Origin: Clostridium amylolyticum
GTDB lineage: Bacteria; Bacillota; Clostridia; Clostridiales; Clostridiaceae
NCBI RefSeq assembly: GCF_900142075.1
Contig: NZ_FQZO01000004.1
Span: forward strand, 248,001-312,000
Direction of reading: 5' to 3'
DNA: 64,000 nt
Shown: one piece after another, positions 17,540 through 25,907 of the stretch
Position numbering within the stretch: position 1 is the first letter of the stretch
How the letters are laid out: every line of letters starts with the position of its first letter
Notes under the pieces: generated by a model
The model's database searches: none
Told to the model about the DNA's origin: nothing
What the model saw: only the letters and a program-made list of their open reading frames with translations
Translations under genes and position numbers: made by a program

Positions 17540-18148
17540 TTATTCAATATCCTTATCCTCTAATATATGAGGCTTAAAATAATATAATATAGCTACGGCA
17601 GTTGCCCCTACAGTTCCATCTATTATGTCTGTCATGGTGTCTAGGAGGCTTCCCCCTTGGGAATTCAATCCAAAAATCATATCTCCAGAAAACTCAAATA
17701 TTTCCCAAAAGCCAGCACAAGCTATCCCAAATATTATGATGAAAAAAGTAATAAATTTTTTATCTAACACCTGAAATTTCTCTTCTTTAAATATATTTAG
17801 AAGTATCATGTAGGCTATCATACCTAAAATAATGCCTGAGGTGAGATGAAGAAAATCATCCCAATTAGGAACTTTTGAATAAAAATTCATAAGCTTTCCC
17901 AAAAACATAGAAAGAAAAATAAACACTGAAATAGCAAAATTCATTTTTTCTGTAAACTTAACTTTAAAAATTATATAAACATAGTCCACCGCATAAGTAG
18001 TTATCAAGGTTAAAAACACATCAAACAGCCTATTTGCATTTCCTTGTATTACAAATAAAACCCCAGTTAAAACTATTAAAATTCTAAACCCTATAAGAAA
18101 CCACTTATAATTCTTATTATTAATTTTTTGCTTCTGTAAGTTAAGCAA
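17540..18148 (-). CDS. Integral membrane protein, uncharacterised (DUF2238/YjdF-like pattern)
   Basis: A 202-residue protein with about six transmembrane helices and a conserved-looking set of polar motifs: NWDDFLHLTSGIILGM, GFWEIFEFSGD and LLDTMTDIIDGTVGA. Acidic and histidine residues buried in helices like these are seen in YjdF/DUF2238-type proteins, whose role is unknown. No signal peptide or catalytic domain I can name. Stands between the thi operon (convergent) and threonine aldolase (same strand, 69-base gap). Confidence 0.55.
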   Translation of the reverse strand: MLNLQKQKINNKNYKWFLIGFRILIVLTGVLFVIQGNANRLFDVFLTLITTYAVDYVYIIFKVKFTEKMNFAISVFIFLSMFLGKLMNFYSKVPNWDDFLHLTSGIILGMIAYMILLNIFKEEKFQVLDKKFITFFIIIFGIACAGFWEIFEFSGDMIFGLNSQGGSLLDTMTDIIDGTVGATAVAILYYFKPHILEDKDIE

Positions 18149-18217
18149 ATTATCACATCCTTGTTAATGACTCCATGTATGCTTTTATATATCCTTTATT
18201 TAAATAAAATCCTAATA

Positions 18218-19252
18218 CTATTTTAGAGCTTTTAAAGCCTCTTTAAAGGTTTCAACAACATAGTATACATCTTTTTCCGTTACCCAATGATGTGTAACAA
18301 ATCTCATTATACCATTTTCATCTCCATTTATCTTTACCTGCTTTTCATAAAAGAAATCCACTAAATCTTGGATATTAATATCAGTTTCTTTTATATCAAA
18401 AAATACCATATTTATTTGTATATCATTTAAATTCACCTTTACTCCAGGAAACTCATTTAAAAGTTCCCCTAGTAATCTAGCATTTTTATGATCTTCTTTT
18501 AGACCCTCTCTCATTTCTTTTAAAGCAATTAAACCTGGAGCTGCAAGGAAGCCTGCTTGTCTTAATCCACCGCCCATGCGCTTGCGATTTTTTCTAGCAG
18601 CACTTATAAATTTTCTTGTGCCTGCTACTATAGAACCTATTGGTGCACAGAGGCCTTTAGACAAACAAAAGGTCACAGTATCACAATATTTAGTAATATC
18701 TTTTACGTCTACATCTAAATATGCAGCAGCGTTGAAGAGCCTAGCTCCATCTAGATGAACTTGTACATTATGATCCTTGGCTATATCATAAACCGCTTTC
18801 ATATTTAATAATGAAGGTACCTTACCAGAAGAGTGAGCTGTCTCCATACATATTAGTCCAGTGTCTGGAAAATGTATATCCTCTCCTCTTAATTTGGATA
18901 TCAACTCTGATATTATAAATTCTCCACCATTATCATGTAAAGTTCTAAGCTGAACTCCTGATAAGGCGGCTGCAGCCCCTACCTCATGTATCATAATATG
19001 ACTGTTTTCACCTAGAAGCACCTCATCCCCTCTTCTGCAATGGGTCATTATACTTACCTGATTGCCAAAGGTTCCACTGGGAACAAACATAGCAGCTTCT
19101 TTTCCTACAAGTTTTGCTGCATACTCTTCCAATTCATTTACTGTAGCATCGTCACCATATACATCATCCCCTACTTCAGCATTAAAGATAGCTTGTCTCA
19201 TTTTATCTGTAGGCTGAGTAACCGTATCACTTCTTAAATCTATAAAAGTCAT
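18218..19252 (-). CDS. ltaE: Low-specificity L-threonine aldolase
   Basis: PLP enzyme that cleaves L-threonine or allo-threonine to glycine and acetaldehyde. The 344-residue protein has the family opening IDLRSDTVTQPTDKMR, GDDVYGDDATVNELEE, FVPSGTFGNQVS, the HLDGARLFNAA motif with the PLP-ring Asp, and the Schiff-base lysine in FCLSKGLCAPIGS. Length is standard. Preceded by GAGAGGTG and monocistronic or loosely linked to the following membrane gene. Confidence 0.95.
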   Translation of the reverse strand: MTFIDLRSDTVTQPTDKMRQAIFNAEVGDDVYGDDATVNELEEYAAKLVGKEAAMFVPSGTFGNQVSIMTHCRRGDEVLLGENSHIMIHEVGAAAALSGVQLRTLHDNGGEFIISELISKLRGEDIHFPDTGLICMETAHSSGKVPSLLNMKAVYDIAKDHNVQVHLDGARLFNAAAYLDVDVKDITKYCDTVTFCLSKGLCAPIGSIVAGTRKFISAARKNRKRMGGGLRQAGFLAAPGLIALKEMREGLKEDHKNARLLGELLNEFPGVKVNLNDIQINMVFFDIKETDINIQDLVDFFYEKQVKINGDENGIMRFVTHHWVTEKDVYYVVETFKEALKALK

Positions 19253-19337
19253 AGTTTTTCACCTCTCTCTAAATATATATTATTATATTATAACAATAAT
19301 ACAAATTTATATAAACATTTAATAACTATTTGTTTAA

Positions 19338-19994
19338 TTAAAGCCACATTAATAAAAATACAAAAGCTGATGATAATGGAACTGTTAAATTATCAATTTT
19401 TCCTGGAGAAACTCCTTCCACTATAGTGGCTACAGCAGAAATAATAAAGCTGTGTAGTATAACATTTTCATTTTCAAACCCAACAAGCAATACAAAGCTA
19501 ATTAAAAAAGACACAGCTAACATGGCTATGCTCCCTTCTAAGGACTTTGTGTTTCCAAAAAAGCTATACTTATGCTTTCCTTTAATTTTTCCAATTAAAG
19601 CAGCAGCAGAGTCACCATATCCCATGATAAGCACGCCAATAGCTCCTGCCACAGGATGATATTTAGGATAATATGTTATTATAGATAGTATTATAACTGA
19701 TATAACATAAAACATTGTTTTATAATCCCACTTACCATTAAACTCTATAGCATTAATAAATTTAATTTTACTAGACAATAACATTATGGCCATAAAAACC
19801 AACGCGGAAAGTACAGCGCTAAAAGGCGTTGTAAAATAATTCATAGCAAATAACCACCAAGTAGATATTATTGCATGAACAAAATTCTTAATACCTCCCT
19901 TGGAAAAAACATTAATTTTTTTTAAAAAGTTTCCCATAATTAAAATTGTTATTACGAATAAAGCAGAAAGAAAAATTCCAATAATATCTGACAT
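19338..19994 (-). CDS. Diacylglycerol/polyprenol kinase family protein (SEC59/VTE5-like)
   Basis: A 218-residue membrane protein with about seven helices. The signature of CTP-dependent lipid kinases (dolichol, phytol and diacylglycerol kinases) is present: GYGDSAAALIGKIKGKHKYS, then FFGNTKSLEGSIAM, and a C-terminal GKIDNLTVPL with the conserved DN. The natural substrate in Firmicutes is not settled; a polyprenol or lipid alcohol is inferred. A GGGGGAGAT site lies upstream. Transcribed alone on the minus strand. Confidence 0.85.
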   Translation of the reverse strand: MSDIIGIFLSALFVITILIMGNFLKKINVFSKGGIKNFVHAIISTWWLFAMNYFTTPFSAVLSALVFMAIMLLSSKIKFINAIEFNGKWDYKTMFYVISVIILSIITYYPKYHPVAGAIGVLIMGYGDSAAALIGKIKGKHKYSFFGNTKSLEGSIAMLAVSFLISFVLLVGFENENVILHSFIISAVATIVEGVSPGKIDNLTVPLSSAFVFLLMWL

Positions 19995-20130
19995 ATCTCC
20001 CCCAATAAATAATTGTTATAATAATAATATAATCTTTATTAATAAATTTTTAATTAACTTTTGTTAAACATTATTTAAACATTATTGTTTTTCTTGTAAA
20101 TATAGATTTTTCTAATTTCCCGGGTAATTT

Positions 20131-20165
20131 TAAAAGCAGAGCTTCAATTTATTGCTCTGCTTTTA
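20131..20165 (-). terminator. Terminator of the hemerythrin operon
   Basis: Twelve-base-pair stem TAAAAGCAGAGC/GCTCTGCTTTTA followed on the minus strand by TAAAATTA, just downstream of the hemerythrin gene stop. Confidence 0.85.
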
Positions 20166-20171
20166 ATAATA

Positions 20172-20729
20172 TCACATATTTAATTTTGTATTTAACTCAT
20201 CAATGACATTGATATATTTTCTTTGGATTTCTTCTTTTTCCCCCTGTGCTTCAAAGGCTTGGCATTCTTCCTCTAATTTTTCTTTTGATGAATCCGAAAG
20301 ATTATTTTCAGCAAATTTATACACTACAGTATCTTCTTTATCTATATGTCTTTGTAAAAGATGCGTATAGGATATAGCATTTGCTATAACATCTAGCTTA
20401 GCCTCCTCATCACCCTTTAAAACTTTTACAATCGCTTCCTCCAGTTCTTTAATATACAATCTACCTAAATCATGTTCTACAAGCATTCCATACTTTACAA
20501 GTTTCTCCGCAGGAGCCCCTAGTTCCTGTACCATCTTATTAAATAGCATCTTTTCTTCTTTTCCATGATGATGCTTATCTGCATAGTTTCTAATAAAATC
20601 TATAATTTTATAAAAGTCTTCATAATCTAATTTTTCATTTTTTAATATTTTATAACAATACTTTCTAACGATTATTAGCATCTTTTTTATATTATTATGC
20701 TCTTCCACCATAGTTTGTATAGCTTTCAT
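20172..20729 (-). CDS. Hemerythrin-domain protein
   Basis: A 185-residue four-helix protein with a di-iron hemerythrin-like ligand set: H10 in MVEEHNNIKK, the HHHGKEEKMLFNKMV segment, MLVEHDLGRLY, and HLLQRHIDKEDTVVYKFAE. This pattern matches the C-terminal domain of the ScdA/YtfE/RIC iron-sulfur repair proteins and other O2/NO-binding hemerythrin-like proteins. It is the last gene of a three-gene unit, 20 bases after the 214-residue gene; the first gene supplies a DUF1858 (ScdA_N) domain, so the two may work as a split RIC protein. Confidence 0.88.
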   Translation of the reverse strand: MKAIQTMVEEHNNIKKMLIIVRKYCYKILKNEKLDYEDFYKIIDFIRNYADKHHHGKEEKMLFNKMVQELGAPAEKLVKYGMLVEHDLGRLYIKELEEAIVKVLKGDEEAKLDVIANAISYTHLLQRHIDKEDTVVYKFAENNLSDSSKEKLEEECQAFEAQGEKEEIQRKYINVIDELNTKLNM

Positions 20730-20749
20730 GTTTTCCTCCTATATATTTT

Positions 20750-21394
20750 CTATTTTTTTATTATGCATTGAGTACCATCTTCTTGTTTAACATAGTTAAA
20801 CTCTGATGTAAGATTATTTACAAAAGCATCTATCCATTTAGTTCTTAAATTATAAAAGTTTGCTACATCTCCTCCAGCGGATTTCCAATATTGAGAATGA
20901 AGGCAGGTAGTAGCTCTCCATGCAAATATTTTATCATCACTTTCTAAAAATTCATTAACCCTATCACAAGGCATTCCCTCTAAAATGTAATCATTTATAG
21001 CTGCAAAAACCTCTTCTGGAGTGGAGGCATTTCTTTTATCTTTTTCTGACTCTCCGTCCTTTACCCCTTGATTATAAAATATATTTTCCAAATCATTTTC
21101 ATACTTATTATCCATTTTTAGAATTCTCGTAATATACTCCGCTTGTCTTGCTTCAGCTTTTTGTATTTTATCTTGAAGCCATCCATGTATATTAGATTCA
21201 TCTATGATTTCTTCCAATGGCTTATCCTCAGTAGGTTTTCCATAATTATTATATATATCTATACTCCAACTACTCACAGGTAAATTCATCGTTTCAGCAT
21301 AACTTATTATTTCTTTTTCAATATTTTCAAACCATTTGATCTTATTAAATAACCAATAATGTATCTTACCTAAATATTTACTCAAATTTATCAC
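20750..21394 (-). CDS. Uncharacterised protein between DUF1858 and hemerythrin genes
   Basis: A 214-residue soluble, helix-rich protein I do not recognise with certainty. Noticeable features are an aromatic N terminus (KIHYWLFNKIKWFENIE), a charged middle, and a C-terminal block CLHSQYWKSAGGDVANFYN with Cys, His and a GGD motif that could be part of a metal or substrate site. No signal peptide or membrane helix. Its place in the operon with a cysteine-bearing DUF1858 protein and a hemerythrin suggests a role in metal-cofactor or oxygen/NO stress chemistry, which is inference from context only. Confidence 0.6.
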   Translation of the reverse strand: MINLSKYLGKIHYWLFNKIKWFENIEKEIISYAETMNLPVSSWSIDIYNNYGKPTEDKPLEEIIDESNIHGWLQDKIQKAEARQAEYITRILKMDNKYENDLENIFYNQGVKDGESEKDKRNASTPEEVFAAINDYILEGMPCDRVNEFLESDDKIFAWRATTCLHSQYWKSAGGDVANFYNLRTKWIDAFVNNLTSEFNYVKQEDGTQCIIKK

Positions 21395-21440
21395 TCCAGA
21401 TTTTCATAAAATAATATTTTATTATATATATTAAAACTTA

Positions 21441-21638
21441 TTATTTTTCTAACTTTTCGTTAAGTGCATTTAAAAGATCATTTACATTAAGTCCATGTAC
21501 TAAAGCTGCGTCTTGAATAGATTCTGCTTGAGAGGCTGGACATCCTATACATCCCATACCAAAGTCCATAAGTATATCTATAGCTTCCGGATAATTTCTA
21601 ACTAATTCTCCTATGGTAATTTCTTTTGTTATTTTCAT
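21441..21638 (-). CDS. DUF1858 (ScdA N-terminal-like) small protein
   Basis: A 65-residue protein beginning MKITKEITIGELVRNYPEAI with the DUF1858 signature FGMGCIGCPASQAESIQDAA. The CxxC pair and GLNVNDLLNALNEKL tail match the short N-terminal module of ScdA/YtfE proteins. The ATG at 21638 is chosen because AAAGGTGG sits 6 bases before it; a longer reading starting at a TTG would put that site inside the gene. First gene of the hemerythrin operon, 46 bases before the next gene. Confidence 0.9.
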   Translation of the reverse strand: MKITKEITIGELVRNYPEAIDILMDFGMGCIGCPASQAESIQDAALVHGLNVNDLLNALNEKLEK

Positions 21639-21697
21639 ATTTATACCACCTTTCAAATAATAATTATATGTTATATCATTTTCATCTTTATGAACTA

Positions 21698-21740
21698 ATT
21701 ATACAATTTAATTCCGAGTAATTCGGTAATATATGTTACC
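21698..21740 (-). promoter_or_regulatory. Activator-type promoter of the DUF1858-hemerythrin operon
   Basis: On the minus strand a perfect TATAAT (21703-21698) has no -35 consensus. Instead a 16-base dyad GGTAACATATATTACC (21740-21725) is centred about 41-42 bases before the expected start, the class II position for CRP/FNR-family activators. A second dyad, ATTCCGA-GTAA-TTCGGTAAT (21711-21730), overlaps it. Confidence 0.55.
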
Positions 21741-21760
21741 ATTTTATTTTTTTATAAAAA

Positions 21761-21794
21761 ACTAAAAGAGATTGTCTATGCAATCTCTTTTAGT
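21761..21794 (-). terminator. Terminator of the CoA-transferase operon
   Basis: Perfect 14-bp stem (21761-21774 with 21781-21794, loop TCTATG) followed on the minus strand by a T6 tract, 30 bases after the CoA-transferase stop. Confidence 0.92.
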
Positions 21795-21823
21795 CTTAAT
21801 TAAGGTATAATAAAGTGTAAGGT

Positions 21824-23119
21824 CTACCAAATCATATTTTTTTCTGCTTCTCTTCTAAGCTCTTCCCTAAAATTAGGATGGGCTATGGCTATAAGGTTTT
21901 CCACTCTTTCTTTTATGCTTCTTCCTCTTAAAGCCGCTACTCCATATTCCGTAACTACATAATCTACATCGTTTCTTGAGTAAGTTACTGCAGCCCCTAG
22001 GTTTAAAAAGGGCACTATGGTGGAGAGGGTATCTTTTTTAGCAGAGGAATATAAGGCTATTATAGACTTGCCCTCAGGACTGTTTTGTGCTCCAATACCG
22101 GTATCCGCTTGTCCACCACTTCCAGAATACTGTCTAAAACCTATAGATTCAGAAGCGCATTGTCCTGTTATATCCACTTGAAGTGTAGTATTTATAGATA
22201 CCATTTTATAGTTTTGTCCTATAACATAAGGGTCATTGGTGTAGGCACCTCTTCTAAGCTCTACCCCTACATTATTATCTATAAAATCATATAGTCTTTT
22301 TGTACCCAATGCAAAAGTACCTATCATCTTATTTTTATGAAGGGTTTTTCTACTATTATTTATTACTCCAGCTTCATACAAGTCTACCATGCCTTCAGTG
22401 ATCATCTCAGTGTGAATGCCTAAATCTTTTTTGTTCATAAGGGCTTTAGCCACAGCATTAGGGATTCCACCTATACCCAGCTGTATGGTACAGCCGTCTT
22501 CCACAAGCTCTGCAATGTAATTTCCTATAAGCATATCTTTTTCTGAAGGTTCTATCACAGGAAGCTCTGGAACCTCACCATGGTGTTCATAAAAAAAATC
22601 TATTTCTCTTATGTGAACGGATGTATCCCCAAAGGTCCTTGGTAAATTTTCATTAATCTCCAGTATCACTATGTCAGCCTTTTCTATATAATCCCTTTCA
22701 TAGGTTACAGAAAGAGATATGGAAAAATATCCATGCTTATCCATAGGAGATGCGGAAGCTATAAATATATTAGGTTTTTTATAACTTAACCTTTTAGTAG
22801 CTGATAGATGGAGATGATTAGGTATAAAGGTAGTGGTTCCATAACTATGGGCTTTTCTCGTAAGTGGACTGTAAAACCAAGTTTCATTGATAAAGTGACC
22901 TTTCATAGAAGGATCTGAAGTAAATTTATAGTCATTCATATTAAGACAGGTAACTATTGAAACATCCTTTACTTTATCCTTAATTTCATGTAACTTTGAA
23001 AGAAAACCTACGGGTTCTGCTCCTGCTAATCCCACCACCACTTCATAATTTGATTTTACATTGTCTAATGCTTCTTCTAATGTAATTAACTTACTTTTAT
23101 ACTCATCCTTTAAATTCAT
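21824..23119 (-). CDS. CoA-transferase, acetyl-CoA hydrolase / 4-hydroxybutyrate CoA-transferase family
   Basis: Moves CoA between acyl-CoA and free acids, usually acetate, through a glutamyl-CoA thioester. The 431-residue protein has the family marks GLAGAEPVGFL, IQLGIGGIPNAVAKAL, the TEMITEGMVDLYEAGV region with the likely catalytic Glu, FRQYSGSGGQADTGIGA, and the C-terminal VTEYGVAALRGRSIKERVENLIAIAHPNFR. Length fits Cat1/Cat2/AbfT enzymes. It follows the KASIII-like gene by about 16 bases under a sigma-54 promoter, so it likely activates or releases the carboxylic acid handled by that pathway. Confidence 0.9.
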   Translation of the reverse strand: MNLKDEYKSKLITLEEALDNVKSNYEVVVGLAGAEPVGFLSKLHEIKDKVKDVSIVTCLNMNDYKFTSDPSMKGHFINETWFYSPLTRKAHSYGTTTFIPNHLHLSATKRLSYKKPNIFIASASPMDKHGYFSISLSVTYERDYIEKADIVILEINENLPRTFGDTSVHIREIDFFYEHHGEVPELPVIEPSEKDMLIGNYIAELVEDGCTIQLGIGGIPNAVAKALMNKKDLGIHTEMITEGMVDLYEAGVINNSRKTLHKNKMIGTFALGTKRLYDFIDNNVGVELRRGAYTNDPYVIGQNYKMVSINTTLQVDITGQCASESIGFRQYSGSGGQADTGIGAQNSPEGKSIIALYSSAKKDTLSTIVPFLNLGAAVTYSRNDVDYVVTEYGVAALRGRSIKERVENLIAIAHPNFREELRREAEKNMIW

Positions 23120-23135
23120 GTTTTTCCTCCTCTAC

Positions 23136-24161
23136 TTAAGAAATCTGTCCCCATTTAATAGTATTAGCGGCCCAAGCATATCCAATACCTGCCCCTACTG
23201 TAACTATAATATCTCCATCCTTTATTTTTCCTTCCTCTAAAGCAAGGTTCATAGAAAGTATTTGATCTAGCTGCCCTAAATGACCATAATCCTTGAGGTA
23301 TATAGATTTTGATTCTGGTACCCCTAATTCATTTAGGATATATTTATGGGCAGAATATTTAAAATGTATCATAGCTAAATAATCTATATCTTTTTCACTA
23401 TATCCACTTTTCTTTACAGAATCTCTTATTACTTTAAGAAAGTTAGGAGTAGACTTTTCATTTAATCTTTCCTTCATTCCTTCTACATCCATAACATCTA
23501 AAGCTTTATAAGCATTTTCTAAATTTTCAACATTTATAGGATTTTCTGTTCCTCCATAAATAACTCCCACATCTCTGGCAAAGGATCCATCGGTTATTAT
23601 GGAAGTTTCTAAAAGCTCATTTCTCCCATAATTTTTTCTAAGCATCACAGCTCCCCCTCCGGCAGCCAAGTTAAACATAAAACTTACCCTATTATTTTTG
23701 TAGTCAATAAAATCTCCATTTCTGTATCCACCGCAAACCAATATGGTATTCATGTTATCATCTGACAACATCATATCCTTGGCTATTTTTAAAGCTGTGA
23801 TCTCTGTGCAGCACCTTTGAGCTATATCAAAGCCTATAGCTCTATATGCTCCGATTTTTTCTTGAATATATATAGCTGAAGTGGTAAGAGGATACTCTTT
23901 CCATTCTTCACCTATACAGATAATAGCATCGATTTCCATAGGATCTACTTCGGTATTTTTCAAACAATCTAGAGCAGCAAAATATCCCATTTCTTGAGTA
24001 CCATCTTTTTCTCCTGCAATGGTTTTCTTTTCAAAGCCTAGCTTGCCAATAACTGCTTCTTCACTCCAACATCCTCCAGTTAAATCGCTTACATCCTTAG
24101 CAGATAATGTTTTCTCTGGCAGATATATACCAAATCCCATAATTCCAACATGTTTTCTCAT
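23136..24161 (-). CDS. KASIII-like (FabH-superfamily) acyl-CoA condensing or thiolytic enzyme
   Basis: A 341-residue thiolase-fold protein of the FabH superfamily. The nucleophile is C117 in FDIAQRCCTEITALK, aligned with the FDVAAAC of FabH. The histidine lies in MIHFKYSAHKYILNELG, a departure from HQAN. Where FabH has Asn (YGNTS) it reads DYGHLGQLDQ, so the third catalytic residue is replaced by His. The glycine-rich end GDIIVTVGAGIGYAWAA is kept. The ATG at 24161 is chosen because GGGAGGT precedes it. No acyl-carrier or fatty-acid genes are near; it pairs with a CoA-transferase, so a CoA-based catabolic role is more likely than lipid synthesis. Confidence 0.85.
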   Translation of the reverse strand: MRKHVGIMGFGIYLPEKTLSAKDVSDLTGGCWSEEAVIGKLGFEKKTIAGEKDGTQEMGYFAALDCLKNTEVDPMEIDAIICIGEEWKEYPLTTSAIYIQEKIGAYRAIGFDIAQRCCTEITALKIAKDMMLSDDNMNTILVCGGYRNGDFIDYKNNRVSFMFNLAAGGGAVMLRKNYGRNELLETSIITDGSFARDVGVIYGGTENPINVENLENAYKALDVMDVEGMKERLNEKSTPNFLKVIRDSVKKSGYSEKDIDYLAMIHFKYSAHKYILNELGVPESKSIYLKDYGHLGQLDQILSMNLALEEGKIKDGDIIVTVGAGIGYAWAANTIKWGQIS

Positions 24162-24209
24162 AATATTACCTCCCATAACAGGCTTTATTTTCCTCTAATA
24201 AGTTATAAG

Positions 24210-24225
24210 AGCAAAATTTATGCCA
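24210..24225 (-). promoter_or_regulatory. Sigma-54 promoter of the KASIII-like/CoA-transferase operon
   Basis: Minus-strand TGGCATAAATTTTGCT matches the -24/-12 consensus TGGCAC-N5-TTGCW with one base change and the required ten bases between GG and GC. The start would be near 24199, about 38 bases before the ATG. Confidence 0.85.
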
Positions 24226-24248
24226 AAGTTTCCATAGCCTCATAAATG

Positions 24249-24302
24249 GGAATAAATTATATAAAAACCTCGCTTAAAGTGGAATAAATTATATAAAAAA
24301 CC
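24249..24302. repeat. Tandem direct repeat upstream of the sigma-54 promoter
   Basis: GGAATAAATTATATAAAAA-(A)CC occurs twice (24249-24269 and 24281-24302), 32 bases apart, that is three helical turns. It lies about 50-100 bases upstream of the predicted sigma-54 start, where enhancer sites for sigma-54 activators usually lie. Confidence 0.7.
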
Positions 24303-24324
24303 AGCAGTTCTTACACTGCTGGCT
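24295..24324 (-). terminator. Terminator of the sigma-54 activator gene
   Basis: CCAGCAG/CTGCTGG stem (24301-24307 with 24316-24322); on the minus strand it is followed by GTTTTTTATA. Confidence 0.85.
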
Positions 24325-24394
24325 AACCTATCACTTATTTAGGTATATATATACAAATATCTTATGTATCAATATATAACATTGTATACTATTG

Positions 24395-25798
24395 CTACAT
24401 CTTTAATTCTATGCCATACTCCTCAATTTTTCTATATAAAGAAGCTCTAGGTATATTTAATTTCTTGGAGGCTTCAGATTTATTATAGTTGCATTCTTTC
24501 AGCATTTCTATGATTATTTCTTTCTCAATTTTGTTTAAAATATCATTTAATCCGCCTTCTGTGGTGCTTATATATTTTTTCTTTAAGGTTTCGTTTACAA
24601 TATGGGGTGGTAAATCTGATAAAGTTATATTTATGTCATCAGCGTTAACACAAATCTTTTCCAATATATTTCTAAGCTCTCTTACATTTCCATGCCAAGG
24701 ATACTGAATTAATATTTCCATTATGTTTTTAGGTATATGCCTGTACATTCCTGTTTCCTTATAAAAGCTTGTAAGAAATCTCTCTGCTAATAGTGGAATA
24801 TCTTTAGCACGTTCTCTTAATGGAGGAATATCTAAAGTAAGTACATTTAACCTATAATAAAGGTCCTCTCTAAACTTTCCCTCCGCCACCATTTCTTCTA
24901 AGTTTCTGCAGGTAGCACATACCACCCTGACATTTATAGGTATGGGGGACTTTCCTCCTATGGGCATAACTTCTTTTTCCTGTAGTACTCTTAATAACTT
25001 AACTTGCATATGCAATGGCATTTCTGCAATTTCGTCAAGGAAAATGGTTCCTCCTTCTGCTAATTGAAACTTTCCTATGTTTCCCCCTCTTTTAGCTCCG
25101 GTAAAGGACCCTTCTTCATAGCCAAATAGCTCTGATTCTATGAGGTTTTCAGGTATGGCAGAACAATTTATGCTTACAAAGGCATTATTTTTTCTAGGGC
25201 CTTGGTTATGAATAGAATGAGCAAAAAGCTCCTTTCCCACTCCACTCTCACCTAGTATAAGCACATTTGAGTTTACCTTAGCCATCTTTTTAACCTTTTT
25301 CTTGCAGTTGATGATTTGTTCAGATTCACCTATTATATCATTAAGGTCATACTTTGCAGAGTTTAGCCTAGCCATTTCATTTTTATATAATCTAAGTTCT
25401 TTATCTACCGCTTTAAACTTATCTAGTACTTCCTGCATTTTATCTACATCATCAAAAAGCACCATACCGAAACCACCAATGACATTACCGTCATCATCAA
25501 AAATTGGTATCCTGTGCACTATGGCATCTTTTCCATTGTGAAATTTATGTTTACATGCTATTTCTGCTTGTTTGCTTTTGAGTACGTCTAAAAATTTAGA
25601 ATTTGAGTTAACTTCGGTTACTAATCTCCCTAAAGAATCCCCTACTGTTACACCTAAAAAATTACAAAAGGTCTTATTGATAAAAATTATTTTTCCATCT
25701 TGATCTAGTATGTTTACAGCTAAAGGCAGCTTATCAAATACATCATAGCAAAAAGACATAAACTGTGTATCCATCGCTAGACTTCTCATATGCTTCAC
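24395..25798 (-). CDS. Sigma-54-dependent transcriptional activator with PAS sensor
   Basis: Enhancer-binding protein of 467 residues. PAS domain at about 10-120 (ILDQDGKIIFINKTFCNFLG), a linking coiled coil, AAA+ domain at about 155-385 with Walker A GESGVGKE, the sigma-54 contact loop as EEGSFTGAKRG (GSFTGA instead of GAFTGA), Walker B GGTIFLDEIAEM and the arginine finger region, then a Fis-type helix-turn-helix at about 430-465 (SEASKKLNIPRASLYRKIEE). It lies between the operons that carry -24/-12 promoters, so it is the likely local activator. The PAS domain suggests a small ligand, perhaps the imported substrate. Confidence 0.95.
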   Translation of the reverse strand: MKHMRSLAMDTQFMSFCYDVFDKLPLAVNILDQDGKIIFINKTFCNFLGVTVGDSLGRLVTEVNSNSKFLDVLKSKQAEIACKHKFHNGKDAIVHRIPIFDDDGNVIGGFGMVLFDDVDKMQEVLDKFKAVDKELRLYKNEMARLNSAKYDLNDIIGESEQIINCKKKVKKMAKVNSNVLILGESGVGKELFAHSIHNQGPRKNNAFVSINCSAIPENLIESELFGYEEGSFTGAKRGGNIGKFQLAEGGTIFLDEIAEMPLHMQVKLLRVLQEKEVMPIGGKSPIPINVRVVCATCRNLEEMVAEGKFREDLYYRLNVLTLDIPPLRERAKDIPLLAERFLTSFYKETGMYRHIPKNIMEILIQYPWHGNVRELRNILEKICVNADDINITLSDLPPHIVNETLKKKYISTTEGGLNDILNKIEKEIIIEMLKECNYNKSEASKKLNIPRASLYRKIEEYGIELKM

Positions 25799-25852
25799 CC
25801 CATTATCAATTTAGTATATAGAAATATTTTCAATATATTCCAAGTATATCAT

Positions 25853-25894
25853 AATAAAAACAGGATAACAATGCAAGGAATGTATTGTTATCCT
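25853..25894 (-). terminator. Terminator of the liv/hydrolase operon
   Basis: Perfect 11-bp stem AGGATAACAAT/ATTGTTATCCT (25862-25872 with 25884-25894), followed on the minus strand by GTTTTTATT. Confidence 0.9.
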
Positions 25895-25907
25895 AAGATC
25901 TAAAATA

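Noticed and set aside
24249..24302. Start of a CRISPR or tandem-repeat array
   Set aside because: Only two units with an unrelated 11-base spacer; the position upstream of a sigma-54 promoter explains it better as regulatory DNA.
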